Assembly: GCA_017302895.1 (NCBI GenBank) | Contig: JAFLBV010000001.1 | Location: forward strand, 558,001 to 622,000 | Reading direction: 5' to 3' | DNA length: 64,000 nucleotides | Source of the DNA: Ignavibacteria bacterium | GTDB taxonomy: Bacteria; Bacteroidota; Ignavibacteria; Ignavibacteriales; Ignavibacteriaceae | Shown here: positions 52,329 through 62,333 of the stretch, in pieces | Position numbering within the stretch: position 1 is the first letter of the stretch | Layout of the letters: the number at the start of each line of letters is the position of its first letter | Program-made: the position numbers and the translations under genes | Notes under the pieces: model-generated | Seen by the model: the letters and a program-made list of their open reading frames with translations, nothing else | Databases searched by the model: none | What the model was told of the DNA's origin: nothing

Positions 52329-55300
52329 ATGAATCTCAACGACAAAGACACAAGAAAATTACTTATCAAGGAAATGCTCGAGAACGCGAGACGTAAAGCT
52401 GATCAGAAACAGACTGCGAGCAAAATATTTGATGCGTTAACTAAGCTGTATAATTCAGTCAATTCAAATTCATCGAGACGATGGATCTGGGAGTTGATTC
52501 AAAACGCAAAAGATCTTTCTTACGATCAAACACCTGTTGATATAACCGTTGATCTCGAAACCGAAAAGGAGTCCTACCTAAAATTCAAACACAACGGTAA
52601 AAACTTCAACATTGATCAGATCACATATCTCGTCAAACAAGTCTCAAGCAAGGACCGTATCGAATCTTCCAAGACAACCGGCAAATTCGGAACAGGGTTT
52701 CTTTCAACTCATTTACTCTCCAAAACAATAACAGTGAATGGCATCGTTGATATCGGTGATGACAACTTTTCATCTTTTTCCATCAACATGGACCGTGATG
52801 CAGAGTCCCTTGAGGAAATGGTAACCAAAGTCGACCAAGCCCTTAGAGATTTAGACGGGCTGATAGAAACCTCCGAATTCATTGATTTAAACCCGAAAGA
52901 ATACAATACATCTTTTACTTATCACCTTACCGAAAAAGGGCTGAATTACGCCAAGAACGGCATTTCAGATCTGTCAATGTGTTTACCATATACACTACTT
53001 TTTATTGACTCGATTGGTGAAGTAAGCGTACAGCATACCGGAATATCGTATGTACGGAATGGAATCATTCCCGACAACGATATTTCCATCTACACAATTG
53101 ATGAAAAATATCAGGGAGAAGTGAAAAAGCGATATTTCATTAAACTTGATGAAGATGATGTGGCAATTGCTGTGGAGTTGGAGTTGGACGATTTAGGCAA
53201 TTACTGTATTAAGGCCATGGACGAATCTTTACCAAAAATATTCTGTGATTTCCCGTTGCTGGGTTCGGAAACCTTTGGTTTACCTTTTGTCATTAATAGT
53301 CCCCATTTTAATCCGACCGAACCCAGGGATGGGATATTTTTGGGAGATAACGACACTAAGGAAACTAATGAAAACAAAGCCTTAATGCTGAAGGGCGTGG
53401 AGATGTTCGGCATGTTACTTGACTTGTGCTCGGGAAATAAATACGGGTCTTTATACAATTTGGCGAAGATGCATAAACCCAAAGAGTTTGATTGGTTTGA
53501 TAAAGTTTGGGTCCTTGAAAATATCCACTCAGTTATTAAGGAAATGTTTCTTACTACCCCCCTTATACGGAATATAGTTGGAGACTTGGTCCCCGCTAAA
53601 AATCAAGCAGGTGATGTTTGTGTTTTTGTGCCGGCGGCCAAATCAGCAGAACTTAGACTAAGCTTGTATCACTTGCTGACAAATCTAAACTACGCCCCTA
53701 TTTCACCTTACAGTCTACCTGCAATCGAAGAACTTCCAGAATGGATTTCGATCCTCAGAGATTCTGAATTCACACTCGATCTTCTCGAATTATCAGAAAT
53801 GCTCGCTAAGTCCAAGACAGTATCTGAATTGGAAGAGAATTTGATTAATCCATGTTCAATATTGTGGTTAAATGATTACTATGAATTACTCAAATCAGAT
53901 GAGACAACTTCGGTTCAAATTCTCAATCGGAATTGCAGTATTAAAGTTTTTGTTAATCAAAATAATGAATTTCAGCCATATAGCCTGTTGAAGCGCGATA
54001 ATCAGATTGAGGAAGCGTTAAAAGATGCCCTTGCAATGATCAATAATGATATTAGAAGCACTCTCATCTCTAAAAATTATACAATCAGCGATTGGACTGA
54101 TTTTGAAGCGCTGAAGAACTCCGATCTGATTGATAAACTAAACAACCATTTGAGAAAGAGTACGGGCGAAATTGACTTGGTCCTTTATCTCACCTCTCTT
54201 CTTCCCGAGAATAATGATGAATTCAGGAAATATCGCGATAAAATCTTTAAGCTCACAACCTTTGTAAGGTCAAACTTCCCCACCGCCCTAACAGTAAGTA
54301 TCATCGATAATTCTCTATGGGAAGAATCCGACAACCGTTTGTTCAGGCTGCTGACGAATGAGATAGCTACATCTAAATCAATAGGAAATTTTGCTTCCGA
54401 CATTAATAAATCACATGATGATACCTACAAATACCTGACAGATCTCATATCATTTATTGACAGTACAGATTTCTCAAATAATATCAATTTGAGTAAAATT
54501 GCAATGTTTCCGGATCAGAATGGTGACTTCCAAATGCCGGGTGATCTCAGTATAGATGGCGGAATTGATGAGGAATTAATCTCGATCTTGGAAGCACTTG
54601 GTTGGCCTCTCAGAAGCCGTTTACTCCATAATTTCGTACAAGTACCAAGCGGTTTTATGGAAGTATTGGACTATAAGGGCATGCTCGACGAATTCAATGA
54701 GGTTGTAAAGCGAGTATTTAAGTCGGTTGAGAGGACACCTGAAGATCAGGAGACCTACACACGCTTGTATAGCTGGCTCGTTGACAACAGTGATATTTCT
54801 GAGGAATTCTTCTCTGAAATATTTGGTAAAAAAGAGCGACTGCTGAGTGATAAAATTATTAGGGATTCCATCGATCGCGCTGCAACACTTTCGAAATTAG
54901 AGGAAATTATCGGTGAATCCATCACCTCCGAAATCTTGGAAGACCCGGTTTTCGTAAGAACACTTATTGAATCAATTCAGAGATCAGCCGGTGTTAATTT
55001 AGTTTCGGAGACAAGTAAAAACGAAACCTCAATATTCCAAGGTGAAATTCAGGAGCGGGAATATGAGGTGGAAGACCTTAACGAGTTGATGCTCTCCTCC
55101 GGGGTGTTCGATGAAGCCGGACTCCAGATACTTCGTTCCAGGTTCAGGTTTGGTAAAAGTATTCAGGACTACAGCCCCTATGAAAGGTTCAGTTGGGTGA
55201 AGAATCTGTTAAACCGTGCTGCTGATAATGTGATAAGTAAGCTTTCAAGGGACTCTGATTACGACCTGAGTCATTATAAACGCGACTCAATCACCACCCT

Positions 55301-55511
55301 GACTAATGTACTCTACAGAGGAAATGAGATATCCATCGTGGTAAGACCTAACGATTATAAAAAAGTGATCATATATTACCAAAGAGAACTCGATCTGCTA
55401 AAAGAAACGGATACCCAGTTTTGGGTCGACAATGACTTTGAACAGAAGCAGATCACCATTGGTCATATTCTTGAGGCCATGAGATTGGGCGTTATCTTGA
55501 ATATTCAATAA
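52329..55511 (+). CDS. sacsin/Hsp90-type (GHKL) ATPase, defence-island protein
   Basis: A 1060-residue protein with an N-terminal Bergerat-fold ATPase: N-box WELIQNAKD (Glu55, Asn59, Asp62), HNGKNF at 88-93 in place of the usual DxGxG, as in sacsin/NO-VEIN-type proteins, and G2 loop TGKFGTGF (117-124). The pocket looks functional. The remaining ~850 residues are mostly helical and unrecognised, ending in a small mixed domain (ISIVVRPNDYKKVIIYY). ATG 52329 follows AGGA; the frame is open to 52230 but that stretch overlaps repeat DNA. No signal or membrane segment. It converges with the STAND gene across a hairpin. A role in phage defence is inferred from neighbours only. Confidence 0.7.
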   Translation: MNLNDKDTRKLLIKEMLENARRKADQKQTASKIFDALTKLYNSVNSNSSRRWIWELIQNAKDLSYDQTPVDITVDLETEKESYLKFKHNGKNFNIDQITYLVKQVSSKDRIESSKTTGKFGTGFLSTHLLSKTITVNGIVDIGDDNFSSFSINMDRDAESLEEMVTKVDQALRDLDGLIETSEFIDLNPKEYNTSFTYHLTEKGLNYAKNGISDLSMCLPYTLLFIDSIGEVSVQHTGISYVRNGIIPDNDISIYTIDEKYQGEVKKRYFIKLDEDDVAIAVELELDDLGNYCIKAMDESLPKIFCDFPLLGSETFGLPFVINSPHFNPTEPRDGIFLGDNDTKETNENKALMLKGVEMFGMLLDLCSGNKYGSLYNLAKMHKPKEFDWFDKVWVLENIHSVIKEMFLTTPLIRNIVGDLVPAKNQAGDVCVFVPAAKSAELRLSLYHLLTNLNYAPISPYSLPAIEELPEWISILRDSEFTLDLLELSEMLAKSKTVSELEENLINPCSILWLNDYYELLKSDETTSVQILNRNCSIKVFVNQNNEFQPYSLLKRDNQIEEALKDALAMINNDIRSTLISKNYTISDWTDFEALKNSDLIDKLNNHLRKSTGEIDLVLYLTSLLPENNDEFRKYRDKIFKLTTFVRSNFPTALTVSIIDNSLWEESDNRLFRLLTNEIATSKSIGNFASDINKSHDDTYKYLTDLISFIDSTDFSNNINLSKIAMFPDQNGDFQMPGDLSIDGGIDEELISILEALGWPLRSRLLHNFVQVPSGFMEVLDYKGMLDEFNEVVKRVFKSVERTPEDQETYTRLYSWLVDNSDISEEFFSEIFGKKERLLSDKIIRDSIDRAATLSKLEEIIGESITSEILEDPVFVRTLIESIQRSAGVNLVSETSKNETSIFQGEIQEREYEVEDLNELMLSSGVFDEAGLQILRSRFRFGKSIQDYSPYERFSWVKNLLNRAADNVISKLSRDSDYDLSHYKRDSITTLTNVLYRGNEISIVVRPNDYKKVIIYYQRELDLLKETDTQFWVDNDFEQKQITIGHILEAMRLGVILNIQ

Positions 55512-55518
55512 ATTTTTG

Positions 55519-55547
55519 GTAGGGGATGATTATCTATCCTCCCCTAC
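55519..55547. terminator. bidirectional hairpin between the GHKL and STAND genes
   Basis: Perfect 8-bp stem GTAGGGGA/TCCCCTAC (55519-55526 and 55540-55547) with a 13-base loop, between two converging stops. No T-run directly after. Confidence 0.55.
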
Positions 55548-55555
55548 TCAAATTA

Positions 55556-58500
55556 TCAGAACACTGATGTAGTCCTGTAAATTAATCTTGAATTATCGCT
55601 CAGTCTTTTTATTCTTTTCTCTAAAAATGGTGTAACAAAATCATTAATGATAGTTTGCACAGCACCGATGTCTAAAATTGAAATAGATGTGATTTTATTA
55701 ATTCCAAGCGAACTGTATGATGTACCCAATGACATACCGCTCATAGTATCCGGTGAAACCAACCACCTGTCATGCAATGGTGTACCGGTATAATCAAATT
55801 TATTCACAAAAGTAATCTCATTATCCGGCGCTTCCTCGTCGCAGATCTCTTGCCATAAGTTTTGATACGTATCTCGAAGATCTTCAAAATTTTCATCTTT
55901 CTTGTTTACACTAGTTAGGACTTTGACCGAGCTGTTAGGAAGATGAGCCTTAACCAATTTCAAAAAATCGATACTTTTTGGTTCAAAATAGGGATCAATC
56001 AAGATGATTTCCTGAGGTTCATTACTTGTAAACCAACCAACAATTGTATCTAATGCCTTTTGACGTTCACCCAAGTTAATCATGGTAGTGCCTGATTGAG
56101 TTAGCGAACCAATTTCTTTTTGTTGAATATCTGCCTGATACTCTCTTTCCATCAAGTTGACAAGATTCAAATTTGACATAAGACTTTTCGCCACTTCAAC
56201 TAATAAAGTATTTGCTTCATTGGTATTTTTATACTTCACTACAAGATTCTGAATGACAAAAGTATACACTATACTCGCTTCATCAAATGGTAGGTTAGAG
56301 GCTAATATTATATAGTCTCTTAAGTACTTAAAGGATTTAGGGGTAAACACTCCTGAATTTAATTTCCGAAGGAGGAACTCCGAGAGTTCCGGGAGATACT
56401 GAAGTTTCTGTTCCTTAGAATTCTCAAAATCCGCAACAACGCGTATGTGGTTCAGGTGTTTTTTTAGAGATTTGCCTAACTTAGCTCGAGCCGGATCATC
56501 ATCATAAATTGTTACTAACTTCTCAGCCCAATTTTTATCAATTTTGTAGGCCAGATCAATAAACTCTTTTTGAATTTCGAGATATGCTTCTTCCGAATTT
56601 TTAAGGGAGTCAAAAATATTTTTGAGATATGATTTTGATTTTGCTCGATCTATATTTGATAGTACATTCAAGAAAACCTCGAGCCGCTCCATCCGCTCTT
56701 CGAATACTGGTATCTGTTCAATAAGGTCGTTTATGTCCCGTACTAATTCTCGAATGAAAGAATCGTCTTTCTCCACATCGCCAACGGATTCAAGAATAGT
56801 GCATTTAACGAATGCCAAATCAGATTTGCTTGGGATATTATTTGCTAGACTATTTAAGTTTCGGAGATCTTCTAGAATTAGTTTATTTTTTTTTGGATAG
56901 ATTCTAGATAGCACAGACCTTAGAAGAATGACATATCCTTCATGTTTTATATTCCGAGTATCTGGAAGCTTACTAGCTATGATAGTGTCAATTTTAGTAT
57001 GAATATCTATTAATTGCTCTTTCGTGTAGTCTAACTTGTTTTTCGCAATACTATCTAGAAGAGGTGTCAGTATTCCTGTGATAGCATAGTCCTCAGAGTG
57101 ATACTTAATCAAACTAAGTATTTGCAGGATTGTATTATACTTCAGTTTTCTATCCATTTTCTTAATTTCACACTTATCATCACCTGGACACCTATTCATC
57201 ATGAATCCAATAACACTGTTAACTATTTGTTTCTTTACCTCCTTGTCTTTAATTTTTGTCAAATCACTTTCGAAGCGTACGGGACTAGTCAAGTAGATAA
57301 CTCTCGCTGCTTGACGGAAAAGATCCTTGAATGCTGGATTTGAAGCATTATTATCAAGAATCCTAAATATATGATCTTGGACGATCTGATTGAGTTCTAC
57401 AATTTTATCATTTAGATAAAGGCGCTCTGCAATTAAGACATAAATGGCCAACTGGGAATACTCTGACGGCACCTTGCTGATATTGTTTTTCAAGAAACTC
57501 AGAACATCATCAAATACTAATGGATTTTTATCCAATCCAGGTAGACACCTTACCAACAAAGACAGCAATTTATCGATTACCGATAAAGCAACAAAGCTAT
57601 GATTCTCAATGTTCCTTTTCAAGTCTTCAACATTTGTGAGCAATTTCTTTGAAGTCTCTGTATTCGATTGAACCAAAAGATTAGATACTTTGTAATTCAC
57701 GACTATTTGTGAATGAACACAGGGAATTTGAGAGATTATGTTTATAAGTGCCTGTTGGTAGTCATTTTTGACCAACCAATCTGCATCCTTGTTTAGAATC
57801 AATAGATAAGCATAAGAGTTCAGTAGAAATTCTGTGTTTTGACTTCTCTGTACGACACTTTCCGCCAATCGAATGCAGGAATTTCGAAGGGTTGAATCTA
57901 TCTCCTCTTCTTGGGACATCCCTCTTAATATCAGAAATGCTGCAGTTTCTTTATCTGACTGTTTTTTAATTTTCTCAAAAAGATACCTGATAATGCCGAA
58001 TACTAATTCGGAAGCATCCCGGGATAGATAAAGTTTTAGTACGGAGAGATATAAGTCATTAGCACGCTGCTCGGTTAAAAATGGGATAGTTCTTTCGAAA
58101 AACATTAGAATGTATTTTTCTTCCAAGGTGATTATTTCTTCTAAAAAAGAATTATAAATGTTTTCGTGCACTGCACTTTCACGCAAACCTATCTCTAGTT
58201 GGTCAAAAAACGATCCAATGATCCTATCTTTTAGATTTTTAACATCTGCAGTTTTATGAAGTTGAGAATATTTGTCCAGACTCCGTAAAATAATCAGATA
58301 TCCATGTAGTCGAGTCGGAAGATCATAAATCTCGGAGGTTACATCCAGGATTTCTTGATAATCGTTGATTACTAACTTATTCTCAAACAGAGAAGAAGTG
58401 TAAATAAATCTGACTCTTAATCTAATGTAATCTATGGTAGGTCTACGGGTATTTGGTGCTTCTAACAAACGAGTAATCTGTAGGTTTAACTCTTCAAAAT

Positions 58501-60478
58501 CTGCCTTCTCTGTGAGTAGATCGATCGGGAGAGTTAGATCATTAAGTATTGACGCATTTAGGACAAGTTCGGTACTGTCGATTGCAAACTCAATAGACTT
58601 TTGAATTATTTTTGCTAAATTTTTCCTTTCTTTTGTAGATCTGATCCAAAGCCTCATAATTGTGATTTTTGCAAATCTGTCTTCTGATGAATTGAACAAC
58701 CTAAGGAAGTCGTCATCATCAAACGATTGGATAGTGCCTAGGTCAGCCAAAAAATTTCTTATATCCTGATTTTTAATATTTTCTAACAAAGGAGCGTCGT
58801 TCCTCAAAGAACCAAGTGAACCCGCTGAAATTTTATCAACCGTAATTTTTGAAATTATTGAATCAACGACATCGTCATCATTTAAATTCTCTCTGAGAAT
58901 GTTAATCAGTTTTAAAGTTATTTCAATACTGAAATCCATAGTTAGTCTGATCAGGTCAATAAGATTATTATCTGGTCTAAAGTTGATGCGCGAGAAAAGT
59001 TCATTAATTTGGATCTTAATCTCTTCGGGAATAATCTTATTTTCACTTGCTAATCGACTTGCCAATAGCGTTAATAGCTTGAAACGGTCCTCTATTGTAC
59101 TTACTTTCAAGGCTATTACTAACGCTGAATTCAAATCATCCAATGCGAGACATGATAACATTTCAAGAGTCAATAAACTTAGTCTAGTACGATCTGTGAG
59201 GATACTTTTTAATAGAGCAAGCCTTAGAGAATCCTTTGGTGTCTCCTCCTTTGAGACATTTTCGAGTCCTAGTTCTATGTTTTCGATTAATGCATTATAT
59301 GATCTGCTATCAGCTAGCATTTGTTCACAATAAGACGGACTAAGTAATCTTACTACTTCAGTACTGTTACCAATCCGGTGATTATATTTTATAAGAGACC
59401 CATTTAATGTACTATCATTAGGATTTTGATTTATATAAGAAACAATACTTTTGAGTGCTTTATTTTCGAGATGTTTGAGATATTTTCGGACAAATCTGGC
59501 AAATGAATCACTTTTAAAAGCAACGATACCATCTTTAACTTCAAGTATCGCTGCGAAATCTAGTATCTCGTTAAATTTCCCATTCGATATTTTTGTTACG
59601 CCTAGTAATTGCTCCAATCTCATGCTGACATCGCCGAATACTAAAACTGAAAGAATTTCGTCTATTTCCTCAAATCTTTCTTTATACAGTTCGTATTCTA
59701 TTGCATATAGTTTATCAAGTTCAATCCCATTTTGAAGATTTGAATGAAAGTCAATTTCATAGTTTCTCTTCATCACTCTTAAGAGGGTAGAAATTGTAGT
59801 TGGATTCCCCTTACTTATTCTATAGATATTTGCAAACAGAGATTCCTCATAATCAATCTGCTCTTCAAGGAATTTTTTTGTCTCATCGTATGAAAAATTG
59901 CTCAAAATAGTACGCGTAGAATTTTGCCAACCCAACTTCTCAAACAACTTTTTATTTCGTTCAGCATCCCCGATTAGAAGGTAGTTTACCGTATCAACAG
60001 TAAGGTTGAAAAAGAAATATATGATGTGGTTAATTCGTTCTGCAACCTCTGGTTGTATTTGATCAAAACCATCTACAACAACGAAAAAGTCTTTTATATT
60101 TCTGCTCTTCAAGTGGTGTTTAAGATAACCTATATACTTTGCCAATATACCTTCAGTGCGACCATCATCCTCCGGCATTTGTTTCTGACAGATCACACAA
60201 ATTTGTGAGATCAAATCCCAAGTAAGGTAGTTTAAATCAGTAGTCAGGAGATTTATTCCGTTTACCGATATTAATACACTATTATTAACTTGCTTTTTGT
60301 TAAATTGCTTTGCAAATACTGTCTTACCACAACCATCTTCACCCCCTAGGGCAACGATTCTAGTTTGAGAATTAAAGGTTCCCAAAATTGAATCGATAAT
60401 ATTGCTCCTATCAACGGAGTATTCGTAACTCGAGACTTGGTTTATGTTACCAATATGAAATTGCTGTATTGGTCTCAT
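55556..60478 (-). CDS. giant STAND-type NTPase with C-terminal phospholipase-D-like domain
   Basis: 1640 residues. A STAND/AAA-type P-loop module lies at the N-terminus: Walker A GGEDGCGKT at 45-53, Walker B FFVVVDGFD at 131-139, with a winged-helix-like part to ~340. Residues ~350-1450 are an all-helical solenoid without clear TPR consensus, the likely ligand sensor. Residues ~1469-1640 resemble a single PLD-type domain (IILIDPYF, LHDRWLV with His1569, GTSYSSLG), but the HxK motif is HDR, so nuclease activity is uncertain. AAAGGA precedes the ATG. The gene is clearly AT-richer than the core genes, fitting transfer. Known Avs proteins place the effector N-terminally; here it would be C-terminal. 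Family unnamed. Confidence 0.75.
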   Translation of the reverse strand: MRPIQQFHIGNINQVSSYEYSVDRSNIIDSILGTFNSQTRIVALGGEDGCGKTVFAKQFNKKQVNNSVLISVNGINLLTTDLNYLTWDLISQICVICQKQMPEDDGRTEGILAKYIGYLKHHLKSRNIKDFFVVVDGFDQIQPEVAERINHIIYFFFNLTVDTVNYLLIGDAERNKKLFEKLGWQNSTRTILSNFSYDETKKFLEEQIDYEESLFANIYRISKGNPTTISTLLRVMKRNYEIDFHSNLQNGIELDKLYAIEYELYKERFEEIDEILSVLVFGDVSMRLEQLLGVTKISNGKFNEILDFAAILEVKDGIVAFKSDSFARFVRKYLKHLENKALKSIVSYINQNPNDSTLNGSLIKYNHRIGNSTEVVRLLSPSYCEQMLADSRSYNALIENIELGLENVSKEETPKDSLRLALLKSILTDRTRLSLLTLEMLSCLALDDLNSALVIALKVSTIEDRFKLLTLLASRLASENKIIPEEIKIQINELFSRINFRPDNNLIDLIRLTMDFSIEITLKLINILRENLNDDDVVDSIISKITVDKISAGSLGSLRNDAPLLENIKNQDIRNFLADLGTIQSFDDDDFLRLFNSSEDRFAKITIMRLWIRSTKERKNLAKIIQKSIEFAIDSTELVLNASILNDLTLPIDLLTEKADFEELNLQITRLLEAPNTRRPTIDYIRLRVRFIYTSSLFENKLVINDYQEILDVTSEIYDLPTRLHGYLIILRSLDKYSQLHKTADVKNLKDRIIGSFFDQLEIGLRESAVHENIYNSFLEEIITLEEKYILMFFERTIPFLTEQRANDLYLSVLKLYLSRDASELVFGIIRYLFEKIKKQSDKETAAFLILRGMSQEEEIDSTLRNSCIRLAESVVQRSQNTEFLLNSYAYLLILNKDADWLVKNDYQQALINIISQIPCVHSQIVVNYKVSNLLVQSNTETSKKLLTNVEDLKRNIENHSFVALSVIDKLLSLLVRCLPGLDKNPLVFDDVLSFLKNNISKVPSEYSQLAIYVLIAERLYLNDKIVELNQIVQDHIFRILDNNASNPAFKDLFRQAARVIYLTSPVRFESDLTKIKDKEVKKQIVNSVIGFMMNRCPGDDKCEIKKMDRKLKYNTILQILSLIKYHSEDYAITGILTPLLDSIAKNKLDYTKEQLIDIHTKIDTIIASKLPDTRNIKHEGYVILLRSVLSRIYPKKNKLILEDLRNLNSLANNIPSKSDLAFVKCTILESVGDVEKDDSFIRELVRDINDLIEQIPVFEERMERLEVFLNVLSNIDRAKSKSYLKNIFDSLKNSEEAYLEIQKEFIDLAYKIDKNWAEKLVTIYDDDPARAKLGKSLKKHLNHIRVVADFENSKEQKLQYLPELSEFLLRKLNSGVFTPKSFKYLRDYIILASNLPFDEASIVYTFVIQNLVVKYKNTNEANTLLVEVAKSLMSNLNLVNLMEREYQADIQQKEIGSLTQSGTTMINLGERQKALDTIVGWFTSNEPQEIILIDPYFEPKSIDFLKLVKAHLPNSSVKVLTSVNKKDENFEDLRDTYQNLWQEICDEEAPDNEITFVNKFDYTGTPLHDRWLVSPDTMSGMSLGTSYSSLGINKITSISILDIGAVQTIINDFVTPFLEKRIKRLSDNSRLIYRTTSVF

Positions 60479-60617
60479 TTCAATTCCTTTTTAATTTTCG
60501 ATAAATTAGGGTCATAAAAATTAAATTCAGATTTTGTTATTGTTTCAAATTAAATTACCTTCCGACCATCTCCCACCAGCTCTGTTTCCGATTTTCCCGT
60601 TTGTATCTGTCAGCTAG

Positions 60618-60749
60618 CTATTTTTTAATCTCACTTGCTTTCAATTCGATTAGCCTTATCTCATCCTCAGAGAGTTGGAACAAACGATAAAGCATCCGGT
60701 CAATCTGACGCTCGAGTGATTGAGCACGGTTATTATCTTTTTCCTCGTT
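60618..60749 (-). pseudogene. 3' remnant of a type IIG/Eco57I-like methylase-restriction gene
   Basis: Within the 346-base gap between the STAND and ABC-ATPase genes the minus strand reads 43 codons ending in a stop: AQSLERQIDRMLYRLFQL, then SEDEIRLIE. This closely follows the C-terminal tail (LExQIDxLVYxLYGLTEEEIxIVE) of N6-adenine methylases and type IIG enzymes with a TaqI-like specificity domain. The same frame is broken upstream by TAA and TGA (a short DFNLPYPE stretch lies before them), and no methylase body exists. The rest of the gap, 60479-60617, is AT-rich with no recognised element. Confidence 0.55.
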
Positions 60750-60824
60750 TTATTTGACAACGGGTTTTCATTCTGGGTATGGCAAATTGAAATCAACTCT
60801 AATTATTTTAAGTCAATTAAATTG

Positions 60825-62333
60825 TTACTCTTTTGTAACTTGCTTTTGTTCTCGAATTAGATTTATTAGTATCTCGATTGAAGTCTTTAGCTCATCTGAT
60901 GTGAAAATATCATTCTTCATTGACGAATTCTCCGGATGGTGGACCTTATTGCGTATAAATACCGGCAAAGAAACCGAATATTCCTCGATAGGTTTTCCAT
61001 TTTGTTCTCTTCTCCAGATTCTTGGTTTTTCAGCATATCTTGACTCAGAGATGTATTTCTCCATAGCCTGCTCCTTATAATTTTGAGTACACTCCTGAAG
61101 ATAACCATACAACTCATCATGAAATTCGATAGTAGGGTATTCAAATGCAAGAAAGTTTATCTCGCCCCAAGACGGACTCCAAGGGAATAGCCCACATATA
61201 ACTTGGATTTCGTTGTATGAAATAGTAGGACCGCCGGGGATTTTTTTTGTGATCAAAGTCTTCACACCTTCTTGATTAACAGAGTGCTTGAAAAAGACTG
61301 GGGAGTGTGTAGTAACGAAAACTTGGTGGCCTTTTGTTTCATCTGTCAGTTCCAAAAGATATTCTGCCAATTTTTCTTGCAGTTTTGGATGGAGATGCAG
61401 TTCAGGTTCATCAATAAGTATGACCAATTTTTCGTTCGATAAGGAAGCCAATGTCTCAAGAAAGATCAGCGATATGATCATTTCATAACCAGAACCGAGA
61501 TTTCTAATCGGCAGTGACAGGAAATCTTTGGGTGATGTGAAAATAGCATTTTCATAAGGAGCGTTAAGGTCTATCAAGGTCAATTCAATAGGGTCAATTT
61601 CGAAAAACTTTGTGCGATTTTGAAATTCCACCATGACCGTATACTCCATTAATTTTGTGCGTTGAGCAATTTCTGAGATCAAATCATTTAATGAAGTTCT
61701 AAGATCTGCTCGTTCTTCATCATTGTTAATATCTTCTTTTCGTAGACTCCGTAAAAATCTCCAGTTTAGATCCTCTACTACAGTTGAAAAAGCAGTATTA
61801 TAGCCATGATGTATCTGCCGATCCCGCTCCTTACCATAATAGAACGATACTGGAAGACTTGAGATTTCCGTTTGAGATAACGACAATGCCCGTTGATGAA
61901 TGAATTGACTTTTTCCATCTTCTTTCTCTATTTTGTAACCACTACTAGCCTGTGATATTTGGGGAATAACCACATGACTGATGGTAACAGGTTCTGAGAA
62001 TAACTTCTTATGTGCCTTTCTCTCTCTTTTTTTTACATTTAATTCCAATCCGATGGCATGAAAATTGACATTCTCAGAATTGTAATCAATACTAGCTTCA
62101 AATGTATCTTCAAAACACGCAATTATTTCTATGGGTTCATCACATCCATTATGAAAATCGGTATGCTTAATCCTACGCATAACATATCCGGGTGATATAC
62201 AATAATTTATAGCTTCGAGCAAAGTGGTTTTGGAGGTCCCATTGTCACCGACGAGAATATTGAATCGATCAAATTCAAGCTTTTCGATGTGATCGATTCC
62301 GCGGAAATTCTTTATAGTAATAGTTTTTAGCAT
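60825..62333 (-). CDS. ABC-type (AAA_15/OLD-like) ATPase with C-terminal HEPN-like motif
   Basis: 502 residues. An SMC/ABC-like ATPase: Walker A GDNGTSKT at 29-36, coiled insertion, signature-like LPIRNLGSGYE, Walker B VILIDEPELHLHP and the H-loop FVTTHSP. Instead of the TOPRIM nuclease of OLD proteins, the C-terminus has PVFIRNKVHHPEN, with Arg461-Asn462 and His466 matching the R-N-x3-H pattern of HEPN ribonucleases, as in PrrC/RloC-type anticodon nucleases. This suggests an ATPase-gated RNase in abortive defence. Its ATG lies inside the last codons of the truncated helicase gene (7-base overlap, ATGCTAA). Confidence 0.75.
   Translation of the reverse strand: MLKTITIKNFRGIDHIEKLEFDRFNILVGDNGTSKTTLLEAINYCISPGYVMRRIKHTDFHNGCDEPIEIIACFEDTFEASIDYNSENVNFHAIGLELNVKKRERKAHKKLFSEPVTISHVVIPQISQASSGYKIEKEDGKSQFIHQRALSLSQTEISSLPVSFYYGKERDRQIHHGYNTAFSTVVEDLNWRFLRSLRKEDINNDEERADLRTSLNDLISEIAQRTKLMEYTVMVEFQNRTKFFEIDPIELTLIDLNAPYENAIFTSPKDFLSLPIRNLGSGYEMIISLIFLETLASLSNEKLVILIDEPELHLHPKLQEKLAEYLLELTDETKGHQVFVTTHSPVFFKHSVNQEGVKTLITKKIPGGPTISYNEIQVICGLFPWSPSWGEINFLAFEYPTIEFHDELYGYLQECTQNYKEQAMEKYISESRYAEKPRIWRREQNGKPIEEYSVSLPVFIRNKVHHPENSSMKNDIFTSDELKTSIEILINLIREQKQVTKE

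Noticed and set aside
58899..59333. Plus-strand ORF of 144 codons opposite the STAND gene
   Set aside because: Serine/leucine-rich translation typical of the antisense of an AT-rich helical protein; no start signal.
55556..60478. SMC-like or DNA-repair ATPase
   Set aside because: No ABC signature or long coiled coil; the N-terminal P-loop with FFVVVDGFD fits STAND/AAA-type NTPases.
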